Origin: a virus
DNA: 22,895 bases
Reading direction: 5' to 3' (one strand)
IMG/VR virus record: IMGVR_UViG_3300042090_001896
Location: 1-22,895 of that record
Shown: positions 6,635 to 16,200 of the stretch, piece after piece
How positions within the stretch are numbered: the stretch's first letter is position 1
Layout: every line of letters begins with the position of its first letter
Notes under the pieces: model-generated
Databases searched by the model: none
The model's input: only the letters and a program-made list of their open reading frames with translations
Told to the model about the DNA's origin: nothing
Translations under genes and position numbers: made by a program

Positions 6635-8025
6635 TGCGCTCACTCATTGAAGATTTCCCACAAGGAGTACCCTTCATCATGGAGGGTCAAGTTGTTTCCG
6701 TTGATGACCCGGATCAGATGGGAAGAGTCAAGGCGTGGATTCCATCTCTTGACGGGGATAACTACGACGTTGAGCAGCTTCCATGGACATCGTACGCTCC
6801 ACTGTTTGGTGGTTTTACCGTAGCGTATCCCGCTGGTGGTAACCCGGCGGCCGCGACAAACATCTCCGAGACATCCTACGGTATGTGGGCTATCCCAAAG
6901 TTGGGATCTACAGTGTTCATCTTCTGTTCCCATGGAGATCCTGCCGCTCGATTCTACTTTGCATCCTCACCGCGGCTTCACCGCAACCGGTCCCTTCCTG
7001 CCGGGCGTAACTTTGACAACAGCGGAAATCCTGGACCATTCGGTGATGCTCAAGATACTAGCGGTAACTTCAACCCTATTCAGCCTGCCTACAACAACCT
7101 ACGAACGCAGTTTAACGGCAACGTTACGGCGTCCGAGGCGGTTACCCGAGGCGCTTATGAGCGGCAGGTGGCGCAGGCGAACTTCAACAAGGATGGCAGC
7201 GAGGGCTACTCCACGAACCCAGCCGACGACTCATACCTTGATCCGCAAACCTACTGCATCGTGACACCTGGACGCCATGCCTTCATCATTCAAGATGATC
7301 CTCGCATGGCGCGCATGCGCCTGAAGACAGCCTCTGGGCATCAGATCATCATGGACGATGCAAATGAGCGCATCTACATTTCGACCGCGCTGGGTAACTC
7401 GTGGCTTGAAATGGACCAAGATGGTCACGTCAACGTGTTTTCTACTGACTCTATCAGCGTGAGAACTGGTAAGGACTTCAACGTCTACGCTGATGGCAAC
7501 ATCAACATGGAAGCCGGTAAGGGCGTGAACATCAAGGCGAACGATGGAGACATTCGGGCTGAGACATCTGAGTCCCTACAGATCCAGGCCAACAGCAACA
7601 TCGTCATGGCGGCGTGCGGTTACTTTGACGTGGGCTCTGATGGTAAGCTTCACATCACAAGCGGGGACACGCTGAACATTCACGCGAAGGGTGACATGAA
7701 CACGCAGACCGACGGTGAGCTCAACGTTAGCGTTGGCGGAAGCATCTTTGAAACGGCCGGCAGTGATCACAACATCAACGCTGGTGGCAGCGTAGCCCAG
7801 ACATCCGCAGGCAACTTTGACGTGAACGTTGGTGGTGCCTACACCCTCAGCGCTGGCAATGGCGTTAACATCGACGCGGGCGCAGCAGCGATAGCGCCAA
7901 CCGCGAATGAGGCATCAGATGCTTCATGCCCAGATCTTCCAGCCGATCCAAGCGTCGTCCCTGGATTCGAGCCATGGACCCGCCCAGCAACTTCAGGAAC
8001 CCGTGGACCTAACTGGAAGCCGTGA
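6634..8025 (+). CDS. 5: Baseplate central spike, gp5-like (OB fold + beta-helix, no lysozyme domain)
   Basis: Trimeric membrane-piercing spike at the centre of the baseplate. Residues about 15-115 are the N-terminal OB fold (MEGQVVSVDDPDQMGRVKAWIP, LPWTSYAP, WAIPKLGSTVFIFCSHGDP). Residues about 205-240 (VTPGRHAFIIQDDPRMARMRL, SGHQIIMDD) lead into a triple-stranded beta-helix made of short repeating strands to about residue 418 (INMEAG, VNIKAN, LNIHAKG, VNVGG and similar). The tail ends with GFEPWTRP near 444-451. T4 gp5 has a lysozyme domain between the OB fold and the helix; here the linker (about 115-205) is Asn/Gly/Pro-rich and shows no lysozyme motif. Its ATG shares one base with the preceding stop, and its TGA shares one base with the next ATG. 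Confidence 0.85.
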   Translation: MRSLIEDFPQGVPFIMEGQVVSVDDPDQMGRVKAWIPSLDGDNYDVEQLPWTSYAPLFGGFTVAYPAGGNPAAATNISETSYGMWAIPKLGSTVFIFCSHGDPAARFYFASSPRLHRNRSLPAGRNFDNSGNPGPFGDAQDTSGNFNPIQPAYNNLRTQFNGNVTASEAVTRGAYERQVAQANFNKDGSEGYSTNPADDSYLDPQTYCIVTPGRHAFIIQDDPRMARMRLKTASGHQIIMDDANERIYISTALGNSWLEMDQDGHVNVFSTDSISVRTGKDFNVYADGNINMEAGKGVNIKANDGDIRAETSESLQIQANSNIVMAACGYFDVGSDGKLHITSGDTLNIHAKGDMNTQTDGELNVSVGGSIFETAGSDHNINAGGSVAQTSAGNFDVNVGGAYTLSAGNGVNIDAGAAAIAPTANEASDASCPDLPADPSVVPGFEPWTRPATSGTRGPNWKP

Positions 8026-8972
8026 TGCACATCTGCGCGACCACACCCATCCCGGACTTCAACTCGCTGTACAACGCCGCTCTTCCAGCGATGACGGCAC
8101 CGCTTCCACTTGCGCCGATAACGATCCCTCCGTTGCCGTCGCTTCCAAGTCCGATCTATCCTGGCTTTACGCAGCCCAACATCGAGATCCTGCAGATAGT
8201 TCTCGAGCTTCAGAACTACCAGTTCCTCACCACTTTCAGCGCGTTCATTACCCCGCTGGTAAACTTTCTTGGGCTAAACCTCAGCGCGATCCTTCCAAAG
8301 ATACCCGGAACAAACCTTTCACTGCTTGATCTACTCGCGCTAACTCCCAATGTTGTGGTGCCACAGTTCACGGCCGCCTGGAAGCTGGACCCGACCATCT
8401 TCATGGCGATCCCTAACTCGATCTACTACGCGATGAACAGCCCCGGGCTTACCGACTTGAAAATTGCAAGGGCTGCAGTTCAAAGCTACTTCACGCTGCT
8501 GATCGATTTTGTAGTTAACCTGATTAACCAGGCGATCGGAAAGATCAACCAGAGCCTGCCCGCTCTTCCAACCATCCCAACCATCCCGACTATGGTTGAC
8601 CTGCAGCTGCTCGCAGTCCCATTCATTCCAGGTCTTCCTCCTTCAACTCCAGGCATCCCAGGTCTACCACCGGTTCCATCGGTTCCTGGCCTGCCGGTGG
8701 TTTCAGTTGGCACGATCCTCGCCTACCTTAACAAGTTCTCACTGAACAACCTGCTCTCGCTCATCGCTATCCCTGGTTTCCCAGCGATTCCTTCTCTTCC
8801 GACACCGCTGGTTCCTAACTTCACAAGCCCGGAATACAACTTCTACGTTGGTCTCGAGGTAGCCTTCAATGAGTTAGTTGCGTACCCGATGTCGATCATC
8901 ATGAACTTCATCAACAGCGTTCTCTCTCACTTCATCGGCTTCTCGTTTCCCACGATATGCTTGGATTTCTAA
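8025..8972 (+). CDS. Proline-repeat hydrophobic structural protein of unknown function
   Basis: I do not recognise a family for this 315-residue protein. It alternates three proline-rich blocks with hydrophobic, helix-like stretches. The blocks are residues about 25-47 (PLPLAPITIPPLPSLPSP), 178-224 (LPALPTIPTIPTM, then IPGLPP occurring twice) and 249-264 (IPGFPAIPSLPTPLVP). The hydrophobic stretches are about 52-105, 120-175, 228-250 and 275-310. They are long enough to span a membrane in places but carry many polar residues, so packing inside a virion is as likely as membrane insertion. I chose the ATG at 8025, which overlaps the spike stop (TGATG), over the in-frame GTG at 8022. Its place between the spike and gp25 genes suggests a hub, tube-lumen or spike-associated role, which is inference only. 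Confidence 0.65.
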   Translation: MHICATTPIPDFNSLYNAALPAMTAPLPLAPITIPPLPSLPSPIYPGFTQPNIEILQIVLELQNYQFLTTFSAFITPLVNFLGLNLSAILPKIPGTNLSLLDLLALTPNVVVPQFTAAWKLDPTIFMAIPNSIYYAMNSPGLTDLKIARAAVQSYFTLLIDFVVNLINQAIGKINQSLPALPTIPTIPTMVDLQLLAVPFIPGLPPSTPGIPGLPPVPSVPGLPVVSVGTILAYLNKFSLNNLLSLIAIPGFPAIPSLPTPLVPNFTSPEYNFYVGLEVAFNELVAYPMSIIMNFINSVLSHFIGFSFPTICLDF

Positions 8973-8977
8973 ATACC
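8968..8977 (+). promoter_or_regulatory. Candidate late promoter before gp25 (TCTAAATACC)
   Basis: It shares TAAATACC with the box at 1861-1870 and includes the stop codon of the proline-rich gene. It falls in one of the few gaps of the rightward gene string. By T4 spacing the transcript would start near 8981, one base before the gp25 ATG, giving an almost leaderless mRNA. It is weaker than the other boxes because the second base is C. Confidence 0.4.
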
Positions 8978-8981
8978 TGCT

Positions 8982-9353
8982 ATGGCGACCGCGATCTATA
9001 AAGGCTTCTCGACTGACAACTGGCTGAACCGCCGTACGTTCGGTCTTTCGAATGTCGCCCTGGTGGAACGTGATCTGCTTACCCAGATTTGGACGAACAA
9101 GGGCGATCGCGTGATGATGCCTGACTTTGGCACGCGCATCCCAATGCTGGCGTTTGAACCGAACGATGACAACACAAGGGCGATCATCGATGAAGATCTT
9201 CGCGCGGTCTTCAACTACGATCCTCGGGTTCAGCTACTGTCGCTGAACATCATGTCGCTGCCTTCGAACAACGCGATTATCGCGATCGCTGAACTCCTCT
9301 ACATCGAGTTCAACGTAACGCAAGTTCTCAACATAGAGATTCCGACGCAATGA
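8982..9353 (+). CDS. 25: Baseplate wedge protein, gp25-like (GPW/gp25 family)
   Basis: Conserved wedge protein with the small lysozyme-like but non-enzymatic fold of the gp25 family; it joins the wedge to the sheath. The 123 residues match the family length. Typical elements are the N-terminal YKGFSTDN, VALVERDLLTQIWTNKGDRVMMPDFGTRI in the first half, with the G(D/E)R and PDFG turns, and LAFEPNDDNTRAIIDEDLRAVFNYDPRVQL in the second. No Shine-Dalgarno is visible before the ATG at 8982. The gene overlaps gp6 by ATGA, matching the near-universal pairing of gp25 with gp6. Confidence 0.9.
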   Translation: MATAIYKGFSTDNWLNRRTFGLSNVALVERDLLTQIWTNKGDRVMMPDFGTRIPMLAFEPNDDNTRAIIDEDLRAVFNYDPRVQLLSLNIMSLPSNNAIIAIAELLYIEFNVTQVLNIEIPTQ

Positions 9354-12300
9354 CGATCACCAACACGTACGCCGCAGAAGCCTGGAACAAGGTCTACTCC
9401 GCCTTCCAGCAGATCAACTTTACCGCGTATGACTACGATACGGTAAAGGAGTCGCTGATCCAGTATCTGCAGATCTATCACGCGGAACACTTCAACGACT
9501 TTATCGAGTCGGATGAGCTGGTGGCGTTCCTCGAGATCTTCGCCTACGCGGCTGAGCTGATCTCGTATCGCGTTGACCAAATGTCGCACGAGAACTTCAT
9601 CACGACGGCGCAGCGCAAGGCGTCCATCCTTCGTCTTGCTCGTCTTATCTCTTATTCGGCAGCTCGCAACATCCCAGCGCGTGGTCTCGTAAAGATCCAG
9701 ACGGTGCGCACCGCGCAGACCGTCTATGACTCGCTTGGTAACAACCTTGCGAACACCACCATTACGTGGAACGATCCAAACAACACCAACTGGAAGGAAC
9801 AGTTCTTCCTTGTGATGAACCTCTCGCTGACTACTCCATTTGGTCAGCCATCAAAGTCCTTCCAGATCGCGGACGTGTTGATGCAGCTTTACACATTCAA
9901 CAATGATCCTACCACCCTTCCTACTGGCGTCTTCCCATTTTCAGCATCTACATCCGGGCAGCAGCTTCAGATGGAACTTGTGCCGATTGACATCGACGCG
10001 AATGGTCCAAAGGAGCGCGCGCCCGACCTTAACGCGCAGTTCAACGTCGTGTACGCTACCGACGGCCGCGGTGATGGCTCAGACTACACGGGCTTCTTGA
10101 TGTTCGTTAAGCAGGGAACCCTCTACCTCACGAACTACAACATCGCGCAGCCAACCGCAAACCGTCGCATCGAGCTTAGCACGATCAACATCAATGATAC
10201 CGACGTGTGGCTCTACCGTGTTGACAGCACAAACACGATCACCGAAAATTGGGTCGCGGTTGATACTCTTGCAGACCAGAACATCGCCTTCTACACGAGT
10301 CAGACCACCCGCAAGCTGTATGAAGTTGAGACACTCGAGAACGATTCTATCGCGCTCATCTTTGGCGATGGCAACTTTAGCGATGCACCAGTTGGTAACT
10401 TTCAGCTCTGGACCCGCGTCTCGCTTAACCAGGATCTCAACATTCCACAGAGCGCGATCACGAATCAGCAGATCACGTTTAACTACCTCTCGCAGACGCA
10501 GATCACCTACGCGTTCAACTGCACGTTCTCGCTAACCTCTGCGATCCAGAATAACTCTGCGTCTGAAACTATCGAGCATGTTCGTCAGTCCGCACCTTCG
10601 GTAAACATCGCGCAGAATCGAATGGTCAATGGGCAAGACTACAACACCTTCCCGCTGAAGGACCAAACGATCCTCCGCCTTAACGCGATCAACCGCACTT
10701 TCGCTGGGCAGCCGAAGTACATCGACTGGAATGATGCGTCAGGCGCGTATCAAAACATCAAGCTCTTTGGTGATGACCTTACGATGTCGCTCACACCTGG
10801 GATCGATCTCGTTACAACGACTGACAGCTCACAAACGATCGTCGACACTTACATCGAGCCACTGCTTTCATCAAGCGCTATCCTCAACGTTCTCACCCAC
10901 ATTTCAGCGGTGGCTGATGGCACAACGAATGGCATCGTAAGTTACCCGCGCACCAAGTTCATTCAAGACAACCAGTCGAAGTACTACGACATCAATGGCA
11001 ACTTCGTAAACCCATACGGCGTTCAGCTTGACTCGCTTGACCTTCAGACGCCAGATGGTTCGCTCAAGGAAAAGACTGTTATTCAGGGAGCCCTTGACCA
11101 GCACTGGTACGGAGATCCTATCTCGCTCGTGACGATCAATGGTTCTCAGGCCGGCGTTGTAGCTGACCCAGTTCTAGATCCAACAACTGACGACAATCTT
11201 TACCTCTCGACGCTCCCGCGTACCATCGACGGGATCAACCTTTACCCACCAGGAGACAAGGGTTCAGGGCTGCAAACCATTCAGCGTCAGCAGTACTTTG
11301 GTCTTCGCTACAATAGGCTGCTCAAGTGCTTTGGCGCGGCCACTATGTACCTTTCAAATCCAGCCGACACATCACCAAATAACGTAGGTAATGGTCCGAC
11401 TCCTGTTCCAGCAAGCGCTGCGCTTCCTACAAGTCCAGCGCAAGCGGGAGCGGTGGAAACATTTACCATAGAGATGACGTCGGATACCGTCACCTTCACT
11501 GTGACCAGCAACCTTCGTGGTTCATTGCCAAACTACAGCCTCTCGATTGGTGGTCGATACTCATCTCAAAACGGTTTGGGCACTAACAGCCCAATCGACT
11601 TCGTAATTACTGGCGTAACTACTACCTTCTCACAAGGTGATGCGTACGTCATCGATGCGGTAAGCACTGGCGTTGTGTGGAACTCTAGTCTCCGGCTTTT
11701 CGGAACCAACAACTATCCAAACTGCAACCTTAACGGTTGGTGGGAACTTATCCCCGCGGACGTGATTGCCGCTACGGTTGGCGGAGCTGGACTGTTCTCT
11801 GGTGGCCCGAGCGACGGTCCTAACCTCGCGCAAACGCTGATCTTTAACCAAGCCACAAAGCCTAACTCGTGGGTGTTTCTCGTCTCACGCACCGATGATT
11901 CGTCCGGCAACGTGCTCAACTGGAGCATCTACAACCGTGACATGGAGATCATTGTTGATAGCCCGACGACGAACTTTTGGTACAACAATGGCGCTCAGCT
12001 TACAGACCCGGAGACGCTGCTGCCGGTGTACGACGTCATCCGTATTCTTCGTTCAAACCTTGACGCGGCTGGCTACCCACTTCGTGCAAACGCGATCTAT
12101 GATGTAGCAGGTCTTTCATACGACCAAAATGGTGTGGTACAGACCCACCAGCTCGAGGTACTCCCAGCTGGCATCCTGAACTACAACTCGACATCAAACA
12201 CTACCGCTCCTGCAAACATGCTGCAATTTGAGGCTTTCACGTTTGGGTCGTATCAGTTTTCCCTGCTCGATTTTACGGTCGCAAGCAATCCAACTTACAC

Positions 12301-13159
12301 TACGTACTCACCACTTACGTATGGCACGAGCAACAACTACACGTGGACTCCTACTCCCGCCCACCCAGGCGACGATGCGGGTTATCTCACCGTAACAGGT
12401 GAGGGAGCCGGAACCTATCACTTTGCGACGGGTAACTTCCTGTCTACCGACATGACGGGAACTCTTGCGGCTGTTCGCGTTCCTTACGTTCCAGCGCCAG
12501 CGGTTCCAACTACAACGCCAACCGTCTACGAGGCTAATCCAACGCTGGGTCTGGACTTTATGTGGCAGCACTTCACCCCAGATTCCAACCTCATCGATCC
12601 GTCTACGTCGAACATCATAGACATGTACGTCATCACGCAGGGCTACTACACGAGCGTTCAGAACTACGTCAATGGTCTTACGACCGTTGTTCCATCTCCA
12701 GACACGCCACTTTCGCTGCGCACCTCCTACGGCTACCTCCTAAACTACGCAACGCTGTCTGACACGGTTGTTCTGCACCCAGGTAAGTTTAAGTTCCTGT
12801 TTGGTTCGCTGGCCGATCAAACGCTGCAGGCCACGTTCATGGTGGTTCCAGCCGCGACGGCAACCTTCACGAACGAGCGGATCCAGCAAGAGGTTCTGAA
12901 CACGATCAACACCTACTTTGACATCTCGAACTGGGATTTCGGTGATACGTTCTACGCCACTGAGCTGATTGGTCTGATTCACCAAGCCCTTCCAACCCAG
13001 ATCGCAACTGTGGTTATCGTACCGACTTACTCGGTAAATTCCTTTGGTTCGCTCTTTACAATCGATTCAGGGATTGACGAGGTGCTTCAGTCAGTAGCAA
13101 CGCTTGACAACATTCAGGTGGTTTCGGCGCTTACGCCGTCTCTGATCCGTCAATCGTAA
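9350..13159 (+). CDS. 6: Baseplate wedge protein, gp6-like (baseplate J family), enlarged
   Basis: Wedge protein that forms the iris-like ring around the baseplate hub. The N-terminal part (about 25-110) has the gp6 pattern: LIQYLQIYHAEHFNDFIESDELVAFLEIFAYAAELISYRVDQMSHENF and TAQRKASILRLARLISY. The middle has IALIFGDGNFSDAPVGNF near 341-358 and IAQNRMVNGQDYNTFPL near 420-436, both gp6/J signatures. The C-terminus (about 1180-1269) has IQQEVLNTINTYFDISNWDFGD, FYATELIGLIHQALP and a final beta segment, like the gp6 dimerisation end. T4 gp6 has about 660 residues; the extra length lies mainly between about 690 and 1130, including a small beta-rich module at 702-771 that recurs in the next two genes. 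Confidence 0.87.
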   Translation: MTITNTYAAEAWNKVYSAFQQINFTAYDYDTVKESLIQYLQIYHAEHFNDFIESDELVAFLEIFAYAAELISYRVDQMSHENFITTAQRKASILRLARLISYSAARNIPARGLVKIQTVRTAQTVYDSLGNNLANTTITWNDPNNTNWKEQFFLVMNLSLTTPFGQPSKSFQIADVLMQLYTFNNDPTTLPTGVFPFSASTSGQQLQMELVPIDIDANGPKERAPDLNAQFNVVYATDGRGDGSDYTGFLMFVKQGTLYLTNYNIAQPTANRRIELSTININDTDVWLYRVDSTNTITENWVAVDTLADQNIAFYTSQTTRKLYEVETLENDSIALIFGDGNFSDAPVGNFQLWTRVSLNQDLNIPQSAITNQQITFNYLSQTQITYAFNCTFSLTSAIQNNSASETIEHVRQSAPSVNIAQNRMVNGQDYNTFPLKDQTILRLNAINRTFAGQPKYIDWNDASGAYQNIKLFGDDLTMSLTPGIDLVTTTDSSQTIVDTYIEPLLSSSAILNVLTHISAVADGTTNGIVSYPRTKFIQDNQSKYYDINGNFVNPYGVQLDSLDLQTPDGSLKEKTVIQGALDQHWYGDPISLVTINGSQAGVVADPVLDPTTDDNLYLSTLPRTIDGINLYPPGDKGSGLQTIQRQQYFGLRYNRLLKCFGAATMYLSNPADTSPNNVGNGPTPVPASAALPTSPAQAGAVETFTIEMTSDTVTFTVTSNLRGSLPNYSLSIGGRYSSQNGLGTNSPIDFVITGVTTTFSQGDAYVIDAVSTGVVWNSSLRLFGTNNYPNCNLNGWWELIPADVIAATVGGAGLFSGGPSDGPNLAQTLIFNQATKPNSWVFLVSRTDDSSGNVLNWSIYNRDMEIIVDSPTTNFWYNNGAQLTDPETLLPVYDVIRILRSNLDAAGYPLRANAIYDVAGLSYDQNGVVQTHQLEVLPAGILNYNSTSNTTAPANMLQFEAFTFGSYQFSLLDFTVASNPTYTTYSPLTYGTSNNYTWTPTPAHPGDDAGYLTVTGEGAGTYHFATGNFLSTDMTGTLAAVRVPYVPAPAVPTTTPTVYEANPTLGLDFMWQHFTPDSNLIDPSTSNIIDMYVITQGYYTSVQNYVNGLTTVVPSPDTPLSLRTSYGYLLNYATLSDTVVLHPGKFKFLFGSLADQTLQATFMVVPAATATFTNERIQQEVLNTINTYFDISNWDFGDTFYATELIGLIHQALPTQIATVVIVPTYSVNSFGSLFTIDSGIDEVLQSVATLDNIQVVSALTPSLIRQS
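11453..11662 (+). repeat. Shared beta module, copy in gp6-like protein
   Basis: Residues about 702-771 of the gp6-like protein: VETFTIEMTS, TVTFTVTSN with a nearby Gly, then PIDFVITG and FSQGDAYVIDAV. The same order of motifs appears in the two following genes. Confidence 0.5.
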
Positions 13160-13161
13160 GC

Positions 13162-13181
13162 CCTCCGGGACAACCCGCAGG
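13162..13181 (+). other. Small hairpin after gp6, before the late promoter
   Basis: CCTCCGGG (13162-13169) and CCCGCAGG (13174-13181) can pair over eight positions with one C/C mismatch around an ACAA loop. It begins three bases after the gp6 stop. There is no following U-run, so a classical intrinsic terminator is unlikely. It may protect the 3' end of the upstream mRNA or partly pause polymerase. Confidence 0.4.
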
Positions 13182-13183
13182 TG

Positions 13184-13193
13184 GATAAATAAC
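13184..13193 (+). promoter_or_regulatory. T4-type late promoter before the giant gene (GATAAATAAC)
   Basis: GATAAATA matches seven of eight bases of TATAAATA. By T4 spacing the mRNA would start near 13197, with a leader of about 21 bases and a weak GAG at 13205-13207 as the ribosome site. It lies in the 58-base gap before the 8.9-kb gene, the largest gap in the rightward string. Confidence 0.65.
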
Positions 13194-13217
13194 TCCATCG
13201 CGACGAGATCATAACCC

Positions 13218-16200
13218 ATGTCCCAAAATCTGGACTTCAATTCCCTAGTTCCTGCCTCACTGAAGAATGAGCTTCAGCAGGCTCTTGTGAGCAACCTGTT
13301 CAATCGCTTTGTCTCCAGTGAGAGCAGCGTTCAGGTTGACGGAACGGTCGGTCAGCAGCAAGCAGGTCTTCCTCCTATCGTCGAGACAACTCTCGAGCGA
13401 ACAGAAAATGCTCTGATCCCGGGTCTCTTCTTCAAGTCGGGCACCACCGAATATCTCTACATCTTCCAAGACTTCGTCGACAAGATGCAGATGCTGGACG
13501 TTGACCAAATCAACATTCGAGAGTGGATCGCTGAGCAGCCATACAACTACACCCTACCGATCGACTACGATCGCTTCGTCAACTACACGAACTACTACTG
13601 GGCTTCACCGTCTAACGTCACCGGCTTCACGGCGCTCCCAAGCTACGTTCCAAACTACTCGTGGAATCCAAAGCTAATTCCAGAGTACTACGTTCAAGCG
13701 CGACCAGCTCCAACCGACAACACCAAGATGCCGGTCGATCTAGCGACGACTCGCGATGTTAATCTGTACATCAACGACCGACCACCTGAAACCTTTACGG
13801 TTCTTTTTCTCAGCAACAGCACATTTCAGGTAACAAGCAACCTCGGCACGGTTACGCCAAGCGTCACCTCACTCTCAAGCCTGAGCGTAAGCGCAACAAC
13901 AACCGTTGGCGTCAGCACCGCCAGTTCTGTGGTAGCGCCGGGACTTTACGACAACAACACTGAAGCTGGTTTCGGAACCGACCAGCTGATCTCGTTCATC
14001 ATTACAAATGGGTCGAACCAGTTCTCCGCAGGAGATTACTTCACCATCACGGTGACGTACTTTACGAGTTCAATCTTTACCGCCTTCAACTCTTCTAGCG
14101 TTTCTGGTAAGGGGTCAGTAAGCGGTGTAACCTCTACCTCGCCATACATGTACATCGATGGCGTGCGACTTAAGGGCGGAGAGCGCATCCTAGTCAAAAA
14201 CCAAACTAACCCTGCGCAAAATGGAGTGTACGTAGCTAATGTCGGGGGCGCATGGACGCGCTCCTACGATGCTAATACCGCCGCAGATCTGCCAGCTGGA
14301 ACCATCGTGTACGTCATGGGTGGAGCGCAGGCGGGAACAACCTTCATTACAACCGGTCCAGTTACAACGCTAGGCACAACCCCAATCACATTCGTTGTTG
14401 AATCTACAAACAGCCCTTCACCGGTAAATCAGTGGCAGTTCTTCAACTACTGGATTCACAAGGACGACTTCGCAACCCTCGCGCCTATCGGCGTCACGAT
14501 TGAAAACTCGATTCAGGCTCAGCGTCCTATCATCCAATACAGTGACGACATCCAGATAAATGGAGCTGTCGACGCAAATGGTTATCCCGCAGATAAGAAC
14601 AACCTGCCTGTTGGTGGCGTACTCGTCCCACAGGTAAAAACCCGGTTCAACCAACTTCCTCAGTTCGATTTGTTCCGGTTTGACGGCACGCATCAAGGCG
14701 CTACTAGTTCTCTCTTCTTCTACGTCGAGAATCCCGACTATGCAACTGACCAGGTCCTCGAACGTCGCGTTGAGACCAACGTCAACGGCGACTTTGTGTT
14801 TGGGATTGGTCTTGTAGATTCAGTGGGTAGGCTCCTTTACTACGCAGACAATTCAAGCGGCTCTCCGGTTTTCAAGTCGATATGGCAGCAAAGTACGTAT
14901 GGTACAACGCCGACTGCATCGACTGCGATATACAACGGATTGGCTACCCCTGGTAATGTGCTTGTCGGAGTCCAAGCTTACACCACTACAACGCTTCCTG
15001 ATAACCAGGTCTGGACTCTTACTGCGTTGACCCCCACGACGTTCTCGATTGTGGGTTCACGAAGTGGAAATATCGGAACTCTGACGGTGGGTTCACTCTT
15101 TACTCCTACAGATGTCGATGACCTTACGTCAATAATGGTCTCAGCCGCGATGACTGGTTCCTACGCGCCGGGTGACACGTTTACATTCAACGTTTACGCT
15201 CCACTTGCTCCACGTTACATAGAGCAGCAAACAGACGGGACGGTCATTAACTTCCCAGGCGGTCCTGCTGCCGACACGAGTGGAGTTGGTGCGTGGCTGA
15301 ATCCACTGCGCATGTTCCAGAATCTGAACCGTGAAACGCGGCAGCAAGTCGCCTACGGTGATCTGCTTGACCACATGGCCAGCGTCCTCCAGTACCAAAA
15401 CGGTTTTACTGGCAGTCCATTCGGCGACAACAACTTCCGCGAGATACCTTTCAATCCGGGTCTTGGTGGGCAAATCAGAGATTTCTCAAGCAACTTCCCG
15501 CTGCTCGCATCCATGCTGATCCAGGATGGAACATCACCGCTCTCAATCATCACCTTCGCGCAGCAACAGTACAACATCGCGCTGTCAAGCGTCGATCAGT
15601 TCCTCATCAACAATTTTGCAACGTACATCGCAACAACTGCGGCGGTGACAACGACTACGATCAATCCTTCTGCGTCTGACATCATAGCTCTCGAAGAATA
15701 CTTCGAGACGATGCGCGGCGAGGATATGAACCTATCGACCGTGTTTAGCGATACAACGTCTGGCGTTACTAACTGGCCTGTTACGCTGCCCCAAATTGGT
15801 TTGCTTCCTCCGGTTGTTCCTTCCTACAGCTTCGACATGGAGCTAGGAATTAACATCATCACGTGCCATGATGGCCACGTCACGCCTCTTTCGCTACCAG
15901 ACCAGGCGTTCAACACCGCGTTGGTGCAGTCAGTTGTTCCACGGTCAGATGGCACCTATACTCCTGGTGTCTTTTCTACGTCGATGCCATCTTCTCCATA
16001 CGCTCGTCAGCTGTGGATGAACACGACCACGTTCCAGCTGTACCTGTTTAATGTCACGTTTGACACCAACGTAGCGCCGATATCGGCCACCACGGGTGAG
16101 TACTGGTTCCAACGCTCTACCGGTTTCCTGTATCAGTGGAACAATGGCTGGGCAATTCAGAATCCGTCAGTAATTCCTACGCTGTGGATCCCAGTGGCCC

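Noticed and set aside
8022-8024. GTG start for the proline-rich protein three bases before the ATG
   Set aside because: The ATG at 8025 directly follows and forms the TGATG stop-start overlap seen elsewhere in this operon, so it is the simpler start.
8025-8972. PAAR spike-tip protein after the gp5-like gene
   Set aside because: PAAR proteins are small, Gly-rich beta proteins with metal-binding His/Cys; this protein is Pro-rich and helical, with no PAAR pattern.
14550-14559. AGATAAATGG as a late promoter
   Set aside because: It ends in ATGG rather than ATA, lies deep inside the giant gene and has no gene start after it.
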